Origin: an uncultured Ruminococcus sp.
GTDB taxonomy: Bacteria > Bacillota > Clostridia > Oscillospirales > Ruminococcaceae
Length of the DNA: 64,000 nt
Assembly: GCA_947629455.1 (NCBI GenBank)
Contig: CANRDT010000010.1
Location: 1-64,000, forward strand
Direction of reading: 5' to 3'
Shown here: in pieces, positions 1 through 7,923 of the stretch
Layout of the letters: each line of letters opens with the position of its first letter
How positions within the stretch are numbered: position 1 is the first letter of the stretch
Translations under genes and position numbers: made by a program
Notes under the pieces: generated by a model
Database searches by the model: none
What the model was told of the DNA's origin: nothing
What the model saw: only the letters and a program-made list of their open reading frames with translations

Positions 1-2
1 GA

Positions 3-491
3 ACCGGATTAAGAAGATCTATGCCGTCTGTTGCCGGAGGGCTTTTTTATGTTGGGGGGTGCGGGTTGGACGGTTACGTATCGTTTACTTGCGATGTTCC
101 TTGGGTATTTGCTGACAACAACTTTATGGCAGTTACCACCGATATGGATATTGATGCTTGGCAGGCTCTTAATGACGGAAACGGCGATCCGGCTACGCTG
201 TCTATAGTTTCTGTAACTCCCATTACCGGCGACGCTCCTGCCGAAGGACCTGCTGACACTGACACACCGGCTGATACCGATACCGATACACCTGCTGACA
301 CTGACACACCGGCTGATACTGATACTCCTGATGACGGCGATGTAGCCGATGACGGCGATGCTCAGGCTCCTTCCGATTCTACAGCTACCCAGACTCCTGC
401 TACCAACCCTGAGTCCGGCGCAGCCGCAGGTATTGCACTTGCAGGCGTTGCTGTTGCAGCTGCTGCTTTCGTAGCATCTAAGAGAAGATAA
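3..491 (+). CDS. Surface protein, C-terminal part (5' end outside window)
   Basis: The reading frame is open from the window edge, so the gene starts upstream; the ATG at 21 is probably internal. What is visible is a short folded part containing two cysteines, then a low-complexity linker of repeated Asp-Thr-Asp-Thr-Pro-Ala blocks (about residues 85-110 of the visible part), then a sorting-signal-like tail: NPESG, a hydrophobic Ala/Val/Gly stretch of about 20 residues and a final Lys-Arg-Arg. NPxSG resembles sortase motifs, so cell-wall anchoring is a reasonable inference. The linker is typical of spacers in extracellular Ruminococcus proteins. The N-terminal domain that would define function is missing from the window. 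Confidence 0.75.
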   Translation, partial: TGLRRSMPSVAGGLFYVGGCGLDGYVSFTCDVPWVFADNNFMAVTTDMDIDAWQALNDGNGDPATLSIVSVTPITGDAPAEGPADTDTPADTDTDTPADTDTPADTDTPDDGDVADDGDAQAPSDSTATQTPATNPESGAAAGIALAGVAVAAAAFVASKRR

Positions 492-529
492 TTTCGTGAT
501 TCATCATTCACTTCTGTAGTTTTTAAGGA

Positions 530-554
530 CGCCGCAGCTGTAATGGCTGCGGTG
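530..554 (+). terminator. Hairpin after the surface protein gene
   Basis: A 9-bp stem (CGCCGCAGC against GCTGCGGTG, one G-U pair) lies 40 bases after the stop codon, followed by a short T-rich run. Probable intrinsic terminator. Confidence 0.6.
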
Positions 555-580
555 TTCTTATATCCGAAAAGACCGCAAAA

Positions 581-607
581 AAGGGAGAACCTCAAAGGCT
601 CTCCCTT
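581..607 (-). terminator. Terminator of the LCP gene
   Basis: AAGGGAGA (581-588) pairs with TCTCCCTT (600-607). On the minus strand the stem is followed directly by a run of T, matching an intrinsic terminator 19 bases after the LCP stop codon. It may also act as a weaker terminator on the plus strand. Confidence 0.8.
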
Positions 608-625
608 ATATTTTTCGCTGTCCGC

Positions 626-2035
626 TTATTCGCCGTATATCTCCTTTCTTAACGTTTCGCGCGTAACGTCAAGATCAATATCGAGCGTTGACTGCCCGTT
701 GTGATCTCCGTAAACATACGCGCCGTCCTCGGGTATTCTCAGCTGCCTGATGTGATACTTCGCAATGAACGGGGCTTTCACCGTCAGGAAATAAAGTTCG
801 CTCTTGCTCATATTGGTGCGCAGATTGCCAAGGCAGACCTTTGCGAAATTGTCAAGCTTTTTCAGACTCAGCGTTTTTGCTTTTTTAAGTATCTGCGTAA
901 TTACCGTCCTCTGCCGCTGCGTGCGCTCAAAATCCGCATTTCCCACATATCTCGTTCTTGCATATGCAAGAGCCTGATTTCCGTTGAGCTTAAGTCCCTT
1001 TCCGCCGGAAGTCAGATTATCCGTGCCGAATTCTTTTCCGAGATACATATTCTGCTCGTTCATAGGAGCGCTCATAGCCTCCGCCTCTTCGTCGCTAATG
1101 TCAAGCTCGATCCCGCCCACGGCGTCCACAATATCGACAAACGCGAAAAAGTCTATGTAGATGTATTTGTCTATCTCGATGTCAAAATTCAGCTCGATAG
1201 TATCCATAAGCAGCTCCGCTCCGCCGTAGACATACGCGGCATTCATTTTCGCACTGCCGTGACCGGGGATCTCGACATACATATCTCTCATAAACGAAGT
1301 CATAACGATCTCCTTGCTTTGCCTGTTTATCGAGAGAAGTATCATGGAATCGGTGCGGCCGCGTTCCTCGGGCGAGCGTGTGTCCGAACCTATCAGCAGA
1401 ATGTTCTGCACCTTGTCCGACTTCATCGACGCGGTAGTGACAAGGCGTTCTCCGCTGTCAACGTAGTCGACCATACCGAGATACCTGAATATCACGAGGT
1501 TTATTATCAGCAGCAGCGCGGCGAGTATCACAAGCAGGCTCTTGAAAAATATCCCGACAGGGGAGCTTTTCTTTTTGCGCTGACGTTCCTTTTCCTTTGA
1601 CATTTTTGGGGCTTCATTCCTTTTTGACGAATTACTTTTTGTATTGACAGTTTTCTTTTTCTGACTGCTCTTTGTATTTTTCGTATTCTTTTTTGTACTC
1701 TTTTTTGGACTGTTTTTTCGGCTGCTGTTTGTACTCTTTTTTGGACTGTTGCTTTTCGTCTTGATTTTTGACGGGCTGCCGCCGCCTTTGGAGGAAGTTC
1801 TGCTCCGCTGTGCGCCCTCTCTGTCCGTTCGGACGGTATTTCGCGGCTCTCCGTAGGCGTTATATCCGTCATATTCCTCCCCGTCGTCGGGATAAGTCTG
1901 CTGCGAAAAGCTGAGATCGACGTCCTCTTCGTCGGTGTAGTCTGTGCCGTCCATCTGCGAATATCTTTCAAGCTGTTCCCGGTATTTTCTGGAGTAGTAG
2001 TCGGTTTCTCTGTTTTGACCGTTTCTTTCGTTCAT
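626..2035 (-). CDS. LytR-CpsA-Psr (LCP) family protein
   Basis: LCP proteins are membrane-anchored enzymes that transfer undecaprenyl-linked glycopolymers to peptidoglycan. The domain is recognisable from NILLIGSDTR, the Arg/Asp-rich GRTDSMILLSIN segment, SFMRDMYVEIPG and LNGNQALAYARTRY...DFERTQRQR. A single membrane segment follows the KKKSSPVG stretch. The N-terminal part of roughly 160 residues is unusual: an acidic Tyr-rich start and then a long Lys/Ser/Thr-rich region (KKSTKKNTKNTKSS-like repeats) predicted to be cytoplasmic and disordered. I chose the ATG at 2035, because AAAGGA lies 8 bases before it, over the ATG 21 bases upstream, which lacks a ribosome-binding site. Monocistronic, with its own promoter and terminator. 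Confidence 0.9.
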   Translation of the reverse strand: MNERNGQNRETDYYSRKYREQLERYSQMDGTDYTDEEDVDLSFSQQTYPDDGEEYDGYNAYGEPRNTVRTDREGAQRSRTSSKGGGSPSKIKTKSNSPKKSTNSSRKNSPKKSTKKNTKNTKSSQKKKTVNTKSNSSKRNEAPKMSKEKERQRKKKSSPVGIFFKSLLVILAALLLIINLVIFRYLGMVDYVDSGERLVTTASMKSDKVQNILLIGSDTRSPEERGRTDSMILLSINRQSKEIVMTSFMRDMYVEIPGHGSAKMNAAYVYGGAELLMDTIELNFDIEIDKYIYIDFFAFVDIVDAVGGIELDISDEEAEAMSAPMNEQNMYLGKEFGTDNLTSGGKGLKLNGNQALAYARTRYVGNADFERTQRQRTVITQILKKAKTLSLKKLDNFAKVCLGNLRTNMSKSELYFLTVKAPFIAKYHIRQLRIPEDGAYVYGDHNGQSTLDIDLDVTRETLRKEIYGE

Positions 2036-2077
2036 TTGTTTTTCCTTTCCCGTCATATCGGTTGAATTGTTTAGTAT

Positions 2078-2106
2078 ATTATATTACTTATTATCTCCGA
2101 TGTCAA
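2078..2106 (-). promoter_or_regulatory. Promoter of the LCP gene
   Basis: On the minus strand TTGACA (2101-2106), 17-base spacer and TATAAT (2078-2083): a perfect sigma-A consensus about 45 bases before the start codon. Confidence 0.85.
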
Positions 2107-2240
2107 GAGAATAAGCGTCGGTTTTACTTTTATGACAAAAAACTGCGTTGTAAAGTTAGGCATTATGTAAAATATCTTCTTGATTTTTTGTTAATAATCA
2201 CGAAATTGTTTGGAAATTTACTATTTTATGTATGCTGCTA

Positions 2241-2269
2241 TTGCGTTTTATGTTAAAATAGTATATAAT
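2241..2269 (+). promoter_or_regulatory. Promoter of the EF-G-like gene
   Basis: TTGCGT (2241-2246), 17 bases, TATAAT (2264-2269), 85 bases before the TTG start. The rest of 2107-2340 is AT-rich and shows nothing else I can name. Confidence 0.7.
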
Positions 2270-2354
2270 TATACTGTGTGGTTGATAAATAATTGTGTAT
2301 TTTTACATAATTCGACTTCCACGGCAAATTTTTTATTACAAGGAGAGAATCACA

Positions 2355-4436
2355 TTGAAAAATTTTGACAGCGCCAAAATAAAAAATATAGCGGTCGCAG
2401 GTCATGCCGGCTCTGGCAAGACCTCACTGGTGGAGGCTTTGCTGTATAAGAGCGGAGTTACCGAGCGTCTTGGAAAAGTACTTGACGGCAACACCGTTTC
2501 CGATTATACCCCTGAGGAGATCAGGAGAAAATGCTCGGTCTACACCTCTCTCACCTCCTTTGAACGGGACGGCATAAAAGTAAATCTGCTCGATACTCCC
2601 GGTCTGTTTGACTACGAGGCAGGTATGGCGGAGGGTATCAACGCCGCAGGCTGCGTTATGATAACCGTGTCCGGCAAGTCGGGCGTTAAAGTCGGCACGC
2701 GCAAAGCCTATGACCGCGCAGTTGAAAACGGCAAGCCGCGTATGTTCGTAGTCACCAAACTTGACGATGACAACGCAAATTTCAATAATGTCCTCACTCA
2801 GCTTAAAACCGAGTTTGGTCCGTCGGTATGTCCTGTTGTCGTACCCGTTATCGCCGACAGAAAAATAGTTTCTTATGTCAATCTTATCGAAATGAAAGCT
2901 TACAAATATGACTCTAACGGCGCTGCCGTTGAGACGGATATGCCTACAGCAGAAGTTTCCGAAAAAATGGAATACCGCATTGACGGACTTATCGAGGCGG
3001 TTTCTGAGGCTGTTGCCGAAACGGACGAAGAGCTGTTCGAGAAATTTTTCTCGGGCGAGGCTTTCACCCAGAAAGAGCTTATCGACGGCATACATAAGGG
3101 TATGAACGAGGGTATAATCACCCCCGTGACCTGCGTTTCCTCAACTACTCTTGCCGGAGTGGATATGCTCCTCAAAGAGATCTCGCTGCTGCTCCCCGCG
3201 CCCTCCGATAACGATGTAAAACCGGCGGAAGATGCAAACGGCGAGCCTGTCGAGGTAAAATGCGACGCGTCAGCACCGATGTCGGCATTCGTGTTCAAGA
3301 CGGTCGCCGATCCGTTCGTCGGCAAAATGTCATTTATAAAGGTACATTCAGGCGTACTGAAAACAAATACCGAAGTTGTCAACGCCACTACCGGAAACAC
3401 CGAAAAGGTCGGCAAACTTATGAACCTCTGCGGCAAAAAACAGACTGAGGTGACCGAGGCGGTGTGTGGAGATATAGTAGTCGCCGCAAAAATGAATATC
3501 AACACCAACGACACTATCTGCGATCCTGCGAGAGTCGTGAAATTTGACGCGATAAGCGTGCCTGCTCCCTGCTATCGTATGGCGGTAAAGGCTAAGTCGC
3601 AGGGCGATGAGAGCAAAATTTCCTCGGCTATTGCACGTCTGCTGGAGGAGGATCTCACTCTCAGCTATGTTCAGGACGAAAACACTCTCGAAATGATACT
3701 CAGCGGTCTGGGCGAACAGCACCTTGCGTCCGCTCTTTCAAAGTTGAAAAATGATTTCGGCGTTGAGGTCGAGCTTTCCGTGCCGAAAGTCGCCTATAAG
3801 GAAACTATCCGCAAGAAGGTCAAAGTGCAGGGTCGTCATAAAAAGCAGTCGGGCGGTCACGGACAGTACGGCGACGTGTGGATCGAATTTGAGCCGTGCA
3901 TTTCCGACGAGCTTGTTTTTGAAGAGAGAGTATTCGGCGGAGCAGTTCCGAAGAATTACTTCCCTGCGGTCGAAAAGGGCTTGCAGGAGTGCGTCAAGAA
4001 AGGCGTGCTGGCAGGATTCCCCGTGGTCGGTCTGAAAGCCGTTCTGGTGGACGGTTCTTATCACCCGGTGGATTCGTCCGAAATGGCGTTCAAGATCGCG
4101 GCGTCCGTTGCGTTTAAAGAGGGTATTCCGCAGGCAGAACCTATGCTGCTCGAGCCGATAGGCAATCTGAGCGTGCTTGTTCCCGACGAGAACACGGGCG
4201 ATATTATCGGCGAGCTGAACAAGCGCAGGGGCAGAGTTATGGGTATGACTCCCTCGGACAAGAAAGGTCTTACCGAGGTCTCCGCGGAAGTTCCCATGGC
4301 TGAAATGGCTGATTTCACCATGACGCTGCGCCAGATGACGCAAGGTCAGGGCAGTTTTACGCTCACTCAGGCGAGGTACGATCAGCTGCCGGGAAATCTC
4401 GTGGCAGAGGTAATTGCCAAGAATAAGATAGACTGA
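2355..4436 (+). CDS. Elongation factor G-like GTPase
   Basis: A full-length EF-G-type translational GTPase (693 residues), probably the paralogue often called EF-G2 or FusA-like rather than the essential EF-G: the G4 motif reads TKLD instead of the usual NKxD, and no rpsG, rpsL or tuf is nearby. G1 is AGHAGSGKT and G3 is DTPG. The end of domain IV and domain V (GELNKRRGRVMGM, QMTQGQGSFTL) are conserved. The start is set at the TTG at 2355, 9 bases after AGGAG; the ATG at 2295 would add 20 hydrophobic residues not typical of the family and has no ribosome-binding site. Expected to act on the ribosome; the exact step (translocation, recycling or stress function) cannot be told from sequence. 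Confidence 0.88.
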   Translation: MKNFDSAKIKNIAVAGHAGSGKTSLVEALLYKSGVTERLGKVLDGNTVSDYTPEEIRRKCSVYTSLTSFERDGIKVNLLDTPGLFDYEAGMAEGINAAGCVMITVSGKSGVKVGTRKAYDRAVENGKPRMFVVTKLDDDNANFNNVLTQLKTEFGPSVCPVVVPVIADRKIVSYVNLIEMKAYKYDSNGAAVETDMPTAEVSEKMEYRIDGLIEAVSEAVAETDEELFEKFFSGEAFTQKELIDGIHKGMNEGIITPVTCVSSTTLAGVDMLLKEISLLLPAPSDNDVKPAEDANGEPVEVKCDASAPMSAFVFKTVADPFVGKMSFIKVHSGVLKTNTEVVNATTGNTEKVGKLMNLCGKKQTEVTEAVCGDIVVAAKMNINTNDTICDPARVVKFDAISVPAPCYRMAVKAKSQGDESKISSAIARLLEEDLTLSYVQDENTLEMILSGLGEQHLASALSKLKNDFGVEVELSVPKVAYKETIRKKVKVQGRHKKQSGGHGQYGDVWIEFEPCISDELVFEERVFGGAVPKNYFPAVEKGLQECVKKGVLAGFPVVGLKAVLVDGSYHPVDSSEMAFKIAASVAFKEGIPQAEPMLLEPIGNLSVLVPDENTGDIIGELNKRRGRVMGMTPSDKKGLTEVSAEVPMAEMADFTMTLRQMTQGQGSFTLTQARYDQLPGNLVAEVIAKNKID

Positions 4437-4446
4437 GCGTGATACA

Positions 4447-4713
4447 CGGAAATCAATTTTTAAATTTTATGTAAACATTTTATATATTTTACTTGTCAAT
4501 GCAGACTTTTGGGTTATTTTTCCTCCGCCGTCGGCGGAGGAAAAATAATTTAATGTTATATTTTTCGCCTTCGGCGGAAAATATAACAAAAATCTTGAAA
4601 AACTGCACGGAATAATATTTTAAAATATGCGCCGCAGGCGCTCCTTGTCTTACCACTTACCTCTTAAAAGCGCAGCGTTCTTACTTCTTAGGAAATCAAA
4701 AATTGATTTCCAT
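4447..4713 (+). repeat. MITE-like element, copy A (atypical right half)
   Basis: The left part is colinear with copies B and C: terminal GGAAATCAATTTTT, then two internal hairpins (TTTTTCCTCCGCC/GGCGGAGGAAAAA at about 4517-4549 and a second with TTTTCGCC/GGCGGAAAA arms). The right third is different sequence (a GCGCCGCAGGCGC palindrome and further DNA) ending in a short palindrome, GGAAATCAAAAATTGATTTCC in sense, that restores the terminal repeat. No flanking direct repeat is seen (about 3 of 12 positions match), unlike the other copies. Probably a rearranged or recombined copy. Its first hairpin may also terminate the upstream GTPase transcript. Confidence 0.75.
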
Positions 4714-4732
4714 GCAGTCGGGTCTTTTTTGC

Positions 4733-4761
4733 TTGCAAAATGTGATCATCTGTGCTATAAT
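4733..4761 (+). promoter_or_regulatory. Promoter of the 75-residue membrane protein gene
   Basis: TTGCAA (4733-4738), 17 bases, TATAAT (4756-4761). It begins only about 20 bases after the end of MITE copy A, so the element sits directly upstream of this promoter. Confidence 0.75.
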
Positions 4762-4802
4762 AGACTTGCAGGGCGATCGCCGCTGCGTTAGGGGGATATA
4801 CT

Positions 4803-5030
4803 ATGAATAACAGTGAAAACGGCTCGTCGGGGAAAAAATACAGGTATCGCTTTGATATTCTGCTGATACTTTCTGCGGCAATTCTGCTGATAACCTTCTG
4901 CGCCTATATGATAAATACACGGCTGGAAGATACTCTTTACAGAAAACGCGGTGTTGAAGTGGTAACTCATGACTACACTTACGAGGACAGCTCGGCGGAT
5001 ATGTCGTCGGAGCAGCCTTATGAACAGTGA
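4803..5030 (+). CDS. Small single-pass membrane protein
   Basis: 75 residues: a short basic, polar N-terminus (NNSENGSSGKKYRYR), one membrane segment of about 20 residues (ILLILSAAILLITFCAYMI) and a polar, acidic C-terminal tail rich in Tyr, Asp and Ser. Supported as a gene by the good promoter, a purine-rich GGGGGAT upstream of the ATG and a terminator right after it. I do not recognise the family. Function unknown; topology would be one membrane pass with the tail probably outside. Confidence 0.65.
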   Translation: MNNSENGSSGKKYRYRFDILLILSAAILLITFCAYMINTRLEDTLYRKRGVEVVTHDYTYEDSSADMSSEQPYEQ

Positions 5031-5058
5031 AGATTTTTACATTTTGTGGATAAAATGT

Positions 5059-5090
5059 ACGGCTTTGGAATTTTTCTGAGCCGTTTTTTT
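5059..5090 (+). terminator. Terminator after the small membrane protein
   Basis: ACGGCT (5059-5064) pairs with AGCCGT (5079-5084) and runs into seven T. A second perfect 8-bp hairpin (TACATTTT/AAAATGTA) lies immediately before it. Confidence 0.75.
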
Positions 5091-5099
5091 ATGGAAAAT

Positions 5100-5310
5100 A
5101 TGCTGTAAAAGATATTCGCTTTACGGCTTGATTTTACAGAATATGTAAGTAAATTTCTTATAACAGCGACGGCTGACGGCTGAAATTTTCTTGTATTTCC
5201 TCACTTGAAGTAGGCTTTGCAACAGTCGGATTTTACTGAAAATAAGGGAAATTTGCTGTAAAGAGTTTAACTTTACAATAAAATATGAATATACGGCGTG
5301 TAAAGTATTT
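5100..5310. other. Gap with repeated TGTAAA motifs
   Basis: No gene is seen between the terminator and the nrdD promoter. The stretch contains several TGTAAA/TTTACA motifs: CTGTAAAA at 5103, TTTTACAG at 5132, TGTAAAG at 5257, CTTTACA at 5271 (the last two forming an inverted repeat with 7 bases between) and TGTAAAG at 5299. Possible regulator sites, but simple AT-rich chance is not excluded. Confidence 0.3.
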
Positions 5311-5424
5311 TATATTGATTTTCATAGAATATGGAAATTTTGGAGAATTTTTTTGTTGAAATATGCTTAAATTTTTTTGTGCAGGATATACAAAATAACG
5401 CTTGTATTTTTGGCGATTATCCAC

Positions 5425-5457
5425 TTGACAATGCGTCGGAAATACTATATACTTGTT
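5425..5457 (+). promoter_or_regulatory. nrdD promoter with NrdR-box-like site
   Basis: TTGACA (5425-5430), 17 bases, TATACT (5448-5453) is a near-perfect sigma-A promoter. ATACTATATACTTGTT at 5442-5457 overlaps the -10 and resembles the NrdR box (acaCwATATaTwgtgt). NrdR is the ATP/dATP-sensing repressor of ribonucleotide reductase genes, and an operator over the -10 is its usual arrangement. Only one box is apparent, whereas NrdR normally binds two, so this is tentative. Confidence 0.6.
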
Positions 5458-5458
5458 A

Positions 5459-5529
5459 ATGTCGGTTACAAGACCACAAGATGTTGTGTTTTGTTGCGGA
5501 CGAGATATAACAATAAATGTAAGCCGACA
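5459..5529 (+). promoter_or_regulatory. Structured 5' leader of nrdD
   Basis: TGTCGGTTACA (5459-5469) pairs with TGTAAGCCGACA (5518-5529), enclosing a CACAA/TTGTG hairpin with a GATG loop. The predicted transcript start lies right at the foot of this stem, so the mRNA would begin with a closed, roughly 70-base structure. About 120 bases of leader follow before nrdD. I do not recognise a known riboswitch class. Confidence 0.4.
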
Positions 5530-5649
5530 GATCGGACACAAATATTTTATCTGTAAAAAATTCCGATGAGGTCATATCCGCTTTTGATGTTGAAGATCGG
5601 GAAAACTAGCTTTTCATATATAAAATTATTTGACGGAGGTAAGAAGTAA

Positions 5650-7899
5650 ATGATTATCAAGATCCAGAAGAGGGACGGAAGAAAAGTTACTTTCAATATT
5701 GAGAAGATCGCCAATGCGATCTATAAGGCGGCGCAGTCGGTAGGCGGCAGCAACTATGAGGAGGCTCTGGAGCTTTCGGGCAAAGTCGTTGATATGCTTA
5801 TGGAGCGCGGACTGACTTTCCCTACGGTGGAGGAGATACAGGACTGCGTTGAAAAGGTGCTTATTGAGGAAGGACACGCCGCTACCGCCAAGGCGTATAT
5901 TCTCTATCGTTCAAACAGGACGAGAGCGAGAGAAATGAATACAAGACTTATGAAGGTGTACGAGGATCTTACCTTCAAGCCTGCTAAGGAAAGCGATCTC
6001 AAGCGCGAAAATGCAAATATCGACGGCGATACGGCTATGGGAACGATGCTCAAATACGGTTCGGTGGGAGCAAAGGAATTTTACGAGATGTATGTCCTCG
6101 ATCCGAAACACGCAAAGGCTCATTCGGAGGGTGATATACACATTCACGATATGGATTTCTATACCCTTACGACCACCTGCTGCCAGATCGACCTTACCAA
6201 GCTTTATAAGGACGGTTTTTCCACAGGTCACGGCTATCTGAGGACTCCGAACGATATTTCCAGCTATGCCGCGCTTGCCTGTATCGCTATCCAGTCCAAC
6301 CAGAACGATCAGCACGGCGGTCAGAGCATACCCAAATTTGATTACGATATGGCTGAGGGCGTGAAAAAGACTTTCCGCCACCGTTACCGCGATAATATCC
6401 ACCGCGCTCTGGCGCTTGTTGCGGACGTTGCCGATTCAAAGGAAATGGCAAAGAATATTATGGACAAGCTCGAAAAAGAGAAAGGACTTGTCCCTACTCT
6501 TGCAAACGACAACGGTTATCAGGAGGCTGAGGCTGAGCTGCTGCTTGCCTTTGCGGACGCCGCCGACGTTCAGAAGATACAGAACTTTGCATATAAATCC
6601 GCTATCAGGGAAACGGACAGAGCCACCTATCAGGCAATGGAGGCGCTTATCCACAATCTGAATACGATGAATTCCCGTGCGGGCGCGCAGACTCCTTTTT
6701 CGTCCATAAACTACGGTACGGATACTTCCATAGAGGGCAGAATGGTAATAAAGAACGTGCTGCTCGCTCAGGAGGCAGGACTCGGCAACGGCGAAACGCC
6801 GATCTTCCCGATACACATCTTTAAGGTGAAAGAGGGAGTAAACTACGATCCCACCGATCCTAACTACGATCTGTTCAAACTGGCTTGCAGAGTTTCCGCA
6901 AAGAGGCTGTTCCCCAATTTCTCGTTTATCGACGCACCGTACAATCTCCAGTACTATAAGCCGGGTGATCCCGATACCGAGATCGCCTATATGGGCTGCC
7001 GTACAAGAGTTATCGGCAACGCTCACGATCCCTCGCGCGAGATCGTCACCGGCAGAGGAAATCTTTCCTTTACCTCGATAAATATGCCGCGTCTTGCTAT
7101 CAAGGCGCAGGGAAATGTCGGTGCTTTCTTTGAAAGTCTGGACGATATGATGGATCTGTGTATCGCGCAGCTTATGCATCGTTTCAGGATACAGTCGAGC
7201 AAGAAAGTAAAGAATTTCCCGTTCCTTATGGGACAGGGAGTATGGATAGATTCCGAAAAGCTTGACCGTGACGACGAGGTCGGCGAGGTACTCAAGCACG
7301 GTACTCTTTCCGTGGGATTTATCGGACTTGCCGAAAGTCTGAAAGCGCTTATCGGCAAGCATCACGGAGAATCGGAAGAGGCAAGGGAGCTTGGTCTGGA
7401 GATCGTTACGCATATGCGCAAGCGTCTTGACGAAGAAACCAAGCGCACGGGACTTAATTTCTCACTGCTTGCTACTCCGGCGGAGGGTCTTTCCGGAAGA
7501 TTTGTCCGTATGGATAAGGAGCGCTACGGTATCATTGCAGGAGTTACCGACAGGGATTACTACACCAACTCTTTCCATATTCCCGTATACTACAATATCA
7601 ACGCTTTTGACAAGATAAAGATAGAGGCGCCGTATCACGCTCTTACAAATGCAGGTCATATAAGCTATGTTGAGCTTGACGGCGATCCCACTACGAATAT
7701 CGCCGCGTTTGAGAAAATTATCCGCTGTATGAAAGAGCAGGGAATAGGCTACGGAGCTATCAATCACCCGGTAGACCGCGACCCTATCTGCGGATATACG
7801 GGAATAATCGGAGATAAATGTCCTATGTGCGGACGTTCCGAGGCTGAACACAACAAGACCGTCAAGGAGCGTATACGCAGGATAAAGTGCGACTGCTGA
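5650..7899 (+). CDS. nrdD: Anaerobic (class III) ribonucleoside-triphosphate reductase, atypical C-terminus
   Basis: Catalytic subunit reducing NTPs to dNTPs without oxygen. The N-terminal ATP-cone (about residues 3-95: KIQKRDGRKVTFNIEKIANAI...) is the allosteric domain; the long barrel domain follows (DIHIHDMDFY, HGGQSIPKFDYDMAEG, NLSFTSINMPRLA). Near the end the zinc-binding part is present (DPICGYTGIIGDKCPMCGR). In the family this is normally followed by an ERIRRITGYLVGT-type segment carrying the glycine that becomes the radical. Here the protein instead ends ERIRRIKCDC and stops. I see no radical-loop coding in the other frames of the 24-base gap to nrdG. Either the protein is inactive or truncated, the glycine is supplied in trans, or the sequence has an error. 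The ATG follows GGAGG with a good spacing. Confidence 0.9.
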   Translation: MIIKIQKRDGRKVTFNIEKIANAIYKAAQSVGGSNYEEALELSGKVVDMLMERGLTFPTVEEIQDCVEKVLIEEGHAATAKAYILYRSNRTRAREMNTRLMKVYEDLTFKPAKESDLKRENANIDGDTAMGTMLKYGSVGAKEFYEMYVLDPKHAKAHSEGDIHIHDMDFYTLTTTCCQIDLTKLYKDGFSTGHGYLRTPNDISSYAALACIAIQSNQNDQHGGQSIPKFDYDMAEGVKKTFRHRYRDNIHRALALVADVADSKEMAKNIMDKLEKEKGLVPTLANDNGYQEAEAELLLAFADAADVQKIQNFAYKSAIRETDRATYQAMEALIHNLNTMNSRAGAQTPFSSINYGTDTSIEGRMVIKNVLLAQEAGLGNGETPIFPIHIFKVKEGVNYDPTDPNYDLFKLACRVSAKRLFPNFSFIDAPYNLQYYKPGDPDTEIAYMGCRTRVIGNAHDPSREIVTGRGNLSFTSINMPRLAIKAQGNVGAFFESLDDMMDLCIAQLMHRFRIQSSKKVKNFPFLMGQGVWIDSEKLDRDDEVGEVLKHGTLSVGFIGLAESLKALIGKHHGESEEARELGLEIVTHMRKRLDEETKRTGLNFSLLATPAEGLSGRFVRMDKERYGIIAGVTDRDYYTNSFHIPVYYNINAFDKIKIEAPYHALTNAGHISYVELDGDPTTNIAAFEKIIRCMKEQGIGYGAINHPVDRDPICGYTGIIGDKCPMCGRSEAEHNKTVKERIRRIKCDC

Positions 7900-7923
7900 C
7901 GGTCGGGGAAAGGTAAATAAAAT

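Noticed and set aside
240-345. Tandem GACACTGACACACC-type repeats near the window start
   Set aside because: They encode the Asp-Thr-Pro linker of the surface protein; no separate function is needed.
4500-4620. Paired GC-rich hairpins first considered as a riboswitch or terminator pair
   Set aside because: The same pair recurs in copies at 35.4, 49.0 and 58.8 kb inside an element with terminal repeats, so it is part of a mobile repeat.
6436-7413. 325-codon minus-strand ORF opposite nrdD
   Set aside because: Antisense shadow of nrdD without ribosome-binding site or known domain.
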